From CALWZE01 sp964645785 (lineage in GTDB: Bacteria > Bacillota > Clostridia > Oscillospirales > Ruminococcaceae): a DNA stretch of 8,971 nucleotides. How positions within the stretch are numbered: position 1 is the first letter of the stretch; every line of letters starts with the position of its first letter. The notes beneath the pieces are model-generated. The model made no database searches and was not told where the DNA came from. It saw only the letters and a list, made by a program, of their open reading frames with translations. The stretch is taken from assembly GCA_964645785.1 (NCBI GenBank), contig CAZYAV010000059.1, positions 1-8,971 of the forward strand, read 5' to 3'. Positions 5,101 to 8,971 of this stretch are shown here, piece by piece. The position numbers were made by a program, and so were the translations under genes.

Positions 5101-7820
5101 GCTCCGCCGTATTCCATACGCCGGAGGGCGGCTATTTCAACTTTGCCGACCTAGGCGACCAGTATTATGTCCTGCGGGAGGCGAGCGCGCCCCAGGGCTA
5201 CCGCACCCAGCCGGTTGACATCGCGCTGCACTATGACGCGCAGACCTCCATGCTTTCGGTGGCCAACCGCTGGACAACCGGGGCATACGCCTGCTCGGTG
5301 TCCAACATCACAGGCCCCCAGCAGCTCTATTATGCCGGCAGCATAGACGCCAACGGCCAGCTTGAGCCCGGCACCGAGCGAATCCCCCGCAGCGACCAGC
5401 GGGACGGGCTGGTGATTGCGGTGCCGCTGCTCAAGCAGCGATCCACGGGCGCCTGGATGGCGCTTTACGGCAGCAACCTGACCGGGTTCGGTTCGGTGAA
5501 GGCGAGCGGCGGCATCACGGATTGGCGCGGCGTTGTCCTTGAGGCCGCGCTGCAGCAGGCTGCGGGGGAGAATTACACCGACTGGCACCTGGACTGGGAC
5601 GACGAGAATACCCGCCTGTACGGCCGCCTGAACGACCTGCCCGGCCTGGCCGGCCGCTATCTGCTCAACGACCCTGCCGGCGGCGATATGCAGATGGTTT
5701 ATGGGATTATCCCGCCCGCGGCGCTGCGCGCCCTTGGAATCAACGAGGACACGGCGGCGCAGCGGTACGCCGCGCTGCGGAACTATGTACAGCGCAACGG
5801 GGTGAACGCCACCATCGCCGCCATCCGGGCGGTCGGCAGCGGCGACGCGTTCCGTCTCATCAGCGTGGTGCAGTTTAACAGGAATTTCCGCTCCCTCATC
5901 TTTATTCCCAATGAGAGGCGGGAGCTGCGCGTGCTGAAAATCGACCAGGACGGCAACCCCGTGCAGGGGGCGCGGTTCGGCCTGTTTGACAACGAGGCCT
6001 GCACCGGCACCCCGGCGGCCACCGGCGTCACCGACGCGGCGGGGACGCTGATTTTCTCCCCCACCGGGGACAGTGCGCAGCAGGGGCAAGCCCGGATGGT
6101 CTGGGCGAACAGCGCGAAAACCCAGTATTACCTGAAAGAGATGGCCGCCCCGCCCGGGTTCCGAAGGAACGGAACCGTCACCCCGGTGGTGGTGGGCACC
6201 TACGGCATTTATGCGGATGCGGGCACCGCGGACAACGGCATCAGCGTTGTGGCGGACGTGGGGCGGCTGACCCAGACGATGCGCCAGTTTGCGATGGGCA
6301 GCGACGTGGACGTGACACTGCGGGACATCACGGCGTTTATGCAGGTGCAGCCCAGCGGGCGTTTTGAGCCGGACGGCTGGCAGGACGCCGCGCTGGAGGG
6401 CACGAACGTCGCGCGCAGCATGAATTTGCACTTTGAGCGCAACGCGTTTGTCGATTACGGGCTGCACGACCAGGACGGCGGGGAGGTTTTTTACCCCTTC
6501 TTTGTCACCGACACCGGCTTTGTCCGCACGCGGATCCAGCAGAATTACGCCGCGCTGACGGGCGGCCAATATGACCCCACGCCCGCGGACGCCAACAGGG
6601 ACAACTTGGGCGATACCGACCTGACCAACCTGTTCAGCCTGCTGAATATGGTGGTGGTGACCGACAAAACCACCGCACAGCCGCAAACCGGCGCGCTGAC
6701 CATCGGCAAGCAGGTGACCGGGAGCGGCCTGACGGGTGCGGACTACACAAAGCTGTTCGCCTTTACCGTGAACCTGACCGACGCAAACGGCACGCCGCTG
6801 TCCGGCTCGTTCGACTACTATTTTTACGGGGAAGACAAGGCGGGCAAGGTGTCCAACGGCGAGACGCTGCTGCTGCACCACGACGAGTACATCACCATTC
6901 TGGGTCTGCCGGCCGGAACAAGGCTCACCGTGACCGAGGGCGCGGAGACGGGCTGGTATGTGCGCCCGCAAAGCGGGATTTATACAGGTGTAATTACCCC
7001 GGACGGCGATTTTGAGGCGATTTTCACCAATGCGAAAACGCCGTTCCCGCAAACGGGATTTGGCAGCCTGACCGTCCGGAAAACGGTTACCGGCCTGGAG
7101 GGCGACAGGACAAAGTCCTTCGATTTCTCGGTCAGGCTGACAGAGGGGTCGGGGACGTTTACGCATGACGGCGTTTCCTATACGCTGCCCTGCACCGTGA
7201 ACTTCTCGCTACGGGACGGCGAGCAGGAGACCATTGAAAACCTGCCCGCGGGGGCGGCCTATGTGGTCACCGAAAGCGGGAACGAGGGGTATGACGTGAC
7301 CAAAACGGGGGACACCGGCATGATTGTGGACGGGGTGACCTCCACGGCCGATTTTGTCAACCACAAGGGCGCGGATACCGCGTGGGACGTGACCGAGGTG
7401 CCGCTGCACGTAGAAAAGGTCTGGGTGCTGAATGACGGCGGCAGGATGTCCGAATCCGTGACGGTGGTGCTCTACCAGAACGGGGTGCGGTACGACACGG
7501 CGGAGCTGAACGCCGGAAACGGCTGGGCCTATACATGGGACAGCCTGGACGACAGCTTTGAGTGGACGGTTGAGGAGCTGAACGTGCCGGAGGGCTTCAC
7601 CGCCTCGGTCAGCCGGTGCGACGGGCTGAACTTCACTGTCACCAACGACGATATCCCCGGCGCCGCCGGCGCCAATTCACCGATCCCGCGCACGGGCGTC
7701 AGCTGGGCGCTGACCTGGCTGCTGGCGGCGGCCGGCGTGCTGCTGCTCGCGGTGGGAATCGGCAGAGAACGGCGGGGCAAAAACGGACATGAGTCGCAAC
7801 ATAAGGCGCAAAACAAATAA
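2106..7820 (+). CDS. Giant cell-wall-anchored adhesin/pilin-like protein with fibro-slime and isopeptide domains
   Basis: 1904-residue surface protein, presumably displayed on the wall for adhesion; the ligand is unknown. Start: ATG 2106, after AAGGAG. Residues 1-46 are a Sec signal peptide (KSRK, hydrophobic core, VAFA-AEE). Residues 52-190 hold Cys/His repeats listed separately. About 220-295 is Ig-like. About 497-928 is a fibro-slime/PA14-like region with hallmark FSGDDDVWVF (816-824) followed by VLDLGGIHSEIYG. Two SpaA/CnaB domains follow: about 932-1055 (K937, E1025 in YYVLREASAPQGY, N1054) and about 1274-1365 (K1278, E1345 in YYLKEMAAPPGF). Two pilin-type isopeptide domains (FctA-like/DUF7601-like) span about 1530-1643 (K1535, N1642) and 1655-1753 (K1659, N1752). 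A Cna-B domain spans about 1768-1848 (K1771, E1823, N1847). The end is IPRTG (1860-1864), a membrane helix (about 1867-1885) and a basic tail. Lys-Glu-Asn sets suggest self-formed isopeptide bonds, by family analogy. Stretches 1056-1270 and 1366-1525 match nothing I recognise. The overlapping downstream gene is a sortase. Confidence 0.94.
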   Translation: MRQRHCSKSPVSVPERKSRKWAVIVLCAGLMLSLTGNTAAPVAFAAEESAGLCPHHTAHDASCGWQPGSEGSPCTHVHDASCGYAAPQPGAPCTHVHDASCGYTAPAAEIPCDKGCTEVDAAGNILHEQGCAYTPATAGTPCTHVHDESCGYTAPQPGSPCTHAHDASCGYAPAAEGSPCTFRCGRCVTAWAWEDEEGALSWDGEAGMWCLGLPGASEAQPVTAEALQTLLPSAVTVETAAGSKQAPLQWALDDLPGQGVWEGEYTLRAALPAEYLLTDGVQPPAVRLELGGGQPMAGTIRMKFLNQWNFIGWDGEKITDNSAVAVVTDLSKGKDAIIAQLKQDVLPKTIRGWVTWTGGADVFNRIGFTADADQSEKRYEMGPNGLKTDDEQYNTNTGTFVWGRVNVNWELKEAPAELRDGSQLVFWADPNTVREGDTTYALYVNSNNPLDYYPNVPDSSNPEKDTRNNPGLLSFTITLRVVDLSTHTVAPAAPQNVKVNLFDYWVRPEGESPTAPQGDILDKSDSHQHENSDDSGALVNATGFSNATDWDRGINHGHLLLFGDGLIHAGLWNKGAGETCRYGREYAGMEGIVKSVLPESGYPELNLEAADWLLTAEKDNPAHNDKYNTEQYKLIRDWNLTGDHIASGGDAYNSLNVQNLSTTAIERWEAATGQLIETGTESLQYLFEPVDGPSKKAYENVTGLFQIDNEGYYYYDMRQNFAEFSQSGGNNHFILYRAPATVRTDAAASIGNFFPFNKGSEVFTGLDGDDLTSSVNSFRNTMNHHLGMTVDVDFRQPVNGRIGSGTNAKPMTFEFSGDDDVWVFIDNVLVLDLGGIHSEIYGTINFETGAVCIGRSFYTNGIPDNPEDPTTLVTKTTLRQLFEDAQVVLKDSDWNGDTFASNTTHTLKMFYLERGNYDSSIALRFNLQPLLYQNIAKVDQNGTPLPGVDFYLYPATRGDTGAIQCLYTDNAGVGQNDIFYVTPDVSNGPLVTLTTDEYGSAVFHTPEGGYFNFADLGDQYYVLREASAPQGYRTQPVDIALHYDAQTSMLSVANRWTTGAYACSVSNITGPQQLYYAGSIDANGQLEPGTERIPRSDQRDGLVIAVPLLKQRSTGAWMALYGSNLTGFGSVKASGGITDWRGVVLEAALQQAAGENYTDWHLDWDDENTRLYGRLNDLPGLAGRYLLNDPAGGDMQMVYGIIPPAALRALGINEDTAAQRYAALRNYVQRNGVNATIAAIRAVGSGDAFRLISVVQFNRNFRSLIFIPNERRELRVLKIDQDGNPVQGARFGLFDNEACTGTPAATGVTDAAGTLIFSPTGDSAQQGQARMVWANSAKTQYYLKEMAAPPGFRRNGTVTPVVVGTYGIYADAGTADNGISVVADVGRLTQTMRQFAMGSDVDVTLRDITAFMQVQPSGRFEPDGWQDAALEGTNVARSMNLHFERNAFVDYGLHDQDGGEVFYPFFVTDTGFVRTRIQQNYAALTGGQYDPTPADANRDNLGDTDLTNLFSLLNMVVVTDKTTAQPQTGALTIGKQVTGSGLTGADYTKLFAFTVNLTDANGTPLSGSFDYYFYGEDKAGKVSNGETLLLHHDEYITILGLPAGTRLTVTEGAETGWYVRPQSGIYTGVITPDGDFEAIFTNAKTPFPQTGFGSLTVRKTVTGLEGDRTKSFDFSVRLTEGSGTFTHDGVSYTLPCTVNFSLRDGEQETIENLPAGAAYVVTESGNEGYDVTKTGDTGMIVDGVTSTADFVNHKGADTAWDVTEVPLHVEKVWVLNDGGRMSESVTVVLYQNGVRYDTAELNAGNGWAYTWDSLDDSFEWTVEELNVPEGFTASVSRCDGLNFTVTNDDIPGAAGANSPIPRTGVSWALTWLLAAAGVLLLAVGIGRERRGKNGHESQHKAQNK
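2262..2666 (+). repeat. Tandem 57-bp repeats encoding C-T-H-x-H-D-x-S-C-G-Y units
   Basis: Just after the signal peptide the adhesin has six copies of a 19-residue unit (core CTHVHDASCGY, then a Pro/Ala/Gly linker). First cysteines fall at residues 74, 93, 112, 142, 161 and 180, so the spacing is 19 except for one 30-residue step. A partial copy leads the array (C53, C63), and the copy at 112-133 is divergent (DKGC, HEQGCAY) with an 11-residue insertion. The DNA copies are similar but not identical. The block carries 16 cysteines and 12 histidines, whereas the remaining 1,700-odd residues have only about eight cysteines. Similar HDxxCGY repeats occur in other gut Firmicute surface proteins as I recall; their function is not established to my knowledge. 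Metal binding or disulfide bonding is inference. Confidence 0.9.
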
Positions 7821-8418
7821 ATTCATCCGCGGGGGGCTGCTGCTGTTGGCGGCAGCCCTCTGCACGGCTGTGGTTCATCTTTGGGACGAAAACCGCGCGC
7901 TGCGCAGCGCGCAGTGGACGGTGCAGCAGATCGAGGCGCAGATCGGGCTGCCCGCAGCGGAGCAGGCGGGGGAGCGGCTGGCCGACAGGTTTGCCCCCGG
8001 CGAGCTTCCGCAGGGGGAGGAGATGCCCGCGCTGGAAATCGAGGGGAATCTCTATATCGGGCTGCTCGAGCTGCCCACAATCGGGGTGAGCGTACCGGTG
8101 ATGCGCGAGTGGAGCTATCCCGCCCTGCGGCTTTCCCCCTGCCGCTTTTCCGGCAGCGCCTATCGGGACGACCTGATTGTTGCGGGGCACAATTACGCCG
8201 CGCATTTTGCCCGCCTGCACGAGCTGGAGCCGGGCGACGAGGTTGTTTTCATCGACGTGGAGGGTCGCCGGTTTCGCTATACGGTGACGGAGCAGCAGCT
8301 GATTGACCCGCAGGCGCTGGAGACGCTGCACGCCGGGGACTGGGATCTGACCCTGTTCACCTGCACAACCGGCGGCGGGCAGCGGGTAAGCGTGCGCTGC
8401 GAGCGGGCAGAGGAATGA
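7789..8418 (+). CDS. Sortase (cysteine transpeptidase), class uncertain
   Basis: Membrane-anchored, extracytoplasmic transpeptidase of 209 residues. Sortases cleave an LPXTG-type signal between Thr and Gly and link the protein to the wall or to another pilin. An uncleaved N-terminal anchor is visible (basic SRNIRRKTNKF, then a hydrophobic segment at about residues 13-31). The sortase fold spans about 78-206, starting at YIGLLELPTIGVSVPV. Catalytic residues are His134 in VAGHNYAAHF, Cys192 in LTLFTCTTGG and Arg199 in QRVSVRCER. The length is ordinary. There is no C-terminal second membrane helix of the kind class C pilin polymerases often have, so a class B/D-like enzyme is more likely, but I cannot fix the class. 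The ATG lies 32 bases inside the adhesin gene, preceded only by a weak purine run (GGCGGGG, 7771-7777), which suggests translational coupling. The IPRTG adhesin is its likely substrate. Confidence 0.93.
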   Translation: MSRNIRRKTNKFIRGGLLLLAAALCTAVVHLWDENRALRSAQWTVQQIEAQIGLPAAEQAGERLADRFAPGELPQGEEMPALEIEGNLYIGLLELPTIGVSVPVMREWSYPALRLSPCRFSGSAYRDDLIVAGHNYAAHFARLHELEPGDEVVFIDVEGRRFRYTVTEQQLIDPQALETLHAGDWDLTLFTCTTGGGQRVSVRCERAEE

Positions 8419-8653
8419 CCCTGCACCATCCGAACAGAGGCGAATGGCTTCCGGACGGAGCGGGGTCGTTTTGTTTACGGCGCGCGTTTTTGGAGGACGC
8501 CGCTGCCGCGGGAGCGCCCGGGACGTGTTTGCCGGCCGCCAAAAAAAGGAAGTATTGCCGCGGGAATGCGGCAGAGCCTGCGGCGCATGGGACGAAATAC
8601 CCGGCCTGCGCATATTGTTATTAACGTTTAATTTATAAAACTTCCTGCCCAAA

Positions 8654-8666
8654 TATGAAATTCATA
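8654..8666. repeat. 13-nt perfect palindrome, candidate recombination site half
   Basis: TATGAAATTCATA reads the same on both strands around a central A, inside the AT-rich stretch between host-like DNA and the recombinase gene. Serine recombinases act on short, roughly palindromic sites, so the location is suggestive. A short AT-rich palindrome can also arise by chance. Confidence 0.35.
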
Positions 8667-8687
8667 AAAATCAAACATCCTGCATTT

Positions 8688-8710
8688 GGCTCGTGACGCG
8701 CAGACGAGCC
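8688..8710. repeat. Inverted repeat GGCTCGT/ACGAGCC
   Basis: A perfect 7-bp inverted repeat (8688-8694 with 8704-8710) surrounds a 9-nt loop. A second stem, CCGCC/GGCGG with a 5-nt loop, follows at 8731-8745. Neither has a T run that would make it a terminator. They may be structure or protein-binding sites at the element end. Confidence 0.5.
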
Positions 8711-8798
8711 CCACGCAGACAAAAGCGCGCCCGCCGGATGGGCGGTGGTCGTAAAACAGTATTTTTGAGAAATCTGAAAACCTTGTGTTTTCAAGGGG

Positions 8799-8820
8799 CG
8801 GCGTGACTTCGGTCACGCCG
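8799..8820 (-). repeat. Stem-loop overlapping the recombinase stop codon
   Basis: A perfect 9-bp stem, CGGCGTGAC (8799-8807) with GTCACGCCG (8812-8820), closes on a TTCG tetraloop as read on the plus strand (CGAA on the minus strand). The outer GGGG (8795-8798) and CCCC (8824-8827) can pair across a 3-nt bulge. The recombinase TGA stop (8815-8813) lies inside the stem. There is no T run directly after it on the minus strand, so it is at best a weak or non-canonical terminator, or else an mRNA-stabilising hairpin. A second inverted repeat, TGAAAA/TTTTCA (8775-8793), follows. Confidence 0.65.
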
Positions 8821-8971
8821 TTTCCCCTTTCATCAGTTCATCCAGAGGGATGAAGCCCATACCATCATACTTGATGTGGATGCTCTGGCGGCGCTTACCG
8901 CTGGACTTGTCCGGTGCCTCCACATAGATGGCCTGCACCAACTCCCGGAGGGCATACGGGTCAAGCGTTTC
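8813..8971 (-). CDS. Large serine recombinase, C-terminal end only (DUF4368-type tail)
   Basis: Only the last 52 codons and the TGA are in the window; the gene enters from the right edge on the minus strand. The visible peptide includes DPYALRELVQAIYVEAPD, SSGKRRQSIHIKYDGMGFI and PLDELMKGETA. This resembles, from memory, the C-terminal tail (DUF4368) of large serine recombinases on Firmicute integrative and conjugative elements. The family excises and integrates its element through a serine-DNA intermediate; the catalytic resolvase domain is outside the window, so activity cannot be judged. Its 3' end faces the sortase gene, on the opposite strand, so the two units converge. Identification rests on a short piece and is good but not certain. 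Confidence 0.82.
   Translation of the reverse strand, partial: ETLDPYALRELVQAIYVEAPDKSSGKRRQSIHIKYDGMGFIPLDELMKGETA

Larger units (their letters stand above)
8419..8812 (+). other. Gene-free interval between the sortase and the recombinase
   Basis: I find no convincing gene here. Bases 8419 to about 8610 are GC-rich like the flanking genes, with only short open frames of arginine/alanine-rich, low-complexity composition. No clear terminator follows the sortase: there is a 6-bp stem TGCCGC/GCGGCA (8556-8573), but without a T run on the plus strand. From about 8611 the DNA becomes distinctly AT-rich (to about 8680) and then carries several inverted repeats. The change in composition probably marks the border of the element whose recombinase ends at 8813. 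Confidence 0.6.
8611..8971. mobile_element. Probable end of an integrative element carrying a serine recombinase
   Basis: The base composition shifts at about 8611 from GC-rich to AT-rich. The shift is followed by a 13-nt palindrome (8654-8666), a 7-bp inverted repeat (8688-8710), further short inverted repeats and the 3' end of a large serine recombinase gene. Such recombinase genes usually sit close to one end of their element, so an attachment site between about 8611 and 8800 is plausible and the element would extend to the right beyond the window. The exact border cannot be fixed without an empty-site comparison. Confidence 0.45.

Noticed and set aside
2193..7166. Very long antisense open frames (974 and 671 codons) opposite the adhesin gene
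   Set aside because: They are typical mirror frames of a GC-rich gene with strong codon bias. They lack recognisable domains or ribosome sites, while the plus strand has clear domains throughout.
1632..8460. Shared 12-mer TTCCGGACGGAG at 1632-1643 and 8449-8460, and 9-mer CGAACAGAG at 1749 and 8431
   Set aside because: The flanks do not match and short GC-rich words recur by chance in this window, so I do not treat it as a duplicated segment.
8415..8638. Short plus-strand frames of 64-69 codons after the sortase
   Set aside because: Their composition is that of random GC-rich DNA, with no ribosome site or motif.
8628..8816. 62-codon minus-strand frame starting with GTG overlapping the recombinase stop
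   Set aside because: It spans the inverted repeats and AT-rich DNA, has no ribosome site beyond the overlap and no recognisable motif. It is probably non-coding element-end DNA.

Overview
The window looks like chromosomal DNA of a GC-rich Gram-positive gut anaerobe, probably a Clostridia/Oscillospiraceae-type Firmicute. This is inferred from four things: an anaerobe-style corrinoid gene, a huge signal-peptide/LPXTG-type surface protein with its own sortase, perfect TTGACA/TATAAT promoter boxes with an AAGGAG ribosome site, and a Firmicutes-type serine recombinase end. No species can be named from this stretch.

Region 1 (2-1933) is the tail of a corrinoid (vitamin B12) operon. It holds the last 445 residues of cobyric acid synthase CobQ. 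Directly after it lies a decayed corrinoid adenosyltransferase gene (cobO/cobA/btuR type) that has lost its start codon, changes frame about three times and has a damaged Walker B motif. A rho-independent terminator follows at 1899-1933.

Region 2 (1999-8418) is a two-gene surface-display unit with its own consensus promoter. The first gene encodes a 1904-residue exported, wall-anchored adhesin or pilin-like protein. In order it has a signal peptide, six Cys/His-rich C-T-H-x-H-D-x-S-C-G-Y repeats, an Ig-like segment, a fibro-slime/PA14-like domain, two SpaA/CnaB domains, two pilin-type isopeptide domains, a final Cna-B domain and an IPRTG sorting signal. The second gene overlaps it by 32 nt and encodes a 209-residue sortase, presumably the enzyme that attaches the adhesin to the wall or assembles it.

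Region 3 (8419-8971) begins with about 200 bases of GC-rich DNA in which I find no gene. An abrupt AT-rich stretch with several inverted repeats follows, and then, on the minus strand, the last 52 codons of a large serine recombinase (DUF4368-type tail). This is probably one end of an integrative element that extends to the right of the window.

The most notable items are the decayed adenosyltransferase next to an intact cobQ, the Cys/His repeat block at the exposed N-terminus of the adhesin, the internal PQTG motifs in front of the pilin-type domains, and the probable element border beside the adhesin-sortase unit. I saw no CRISPR array, tRNA, rRNA or clear defence system.
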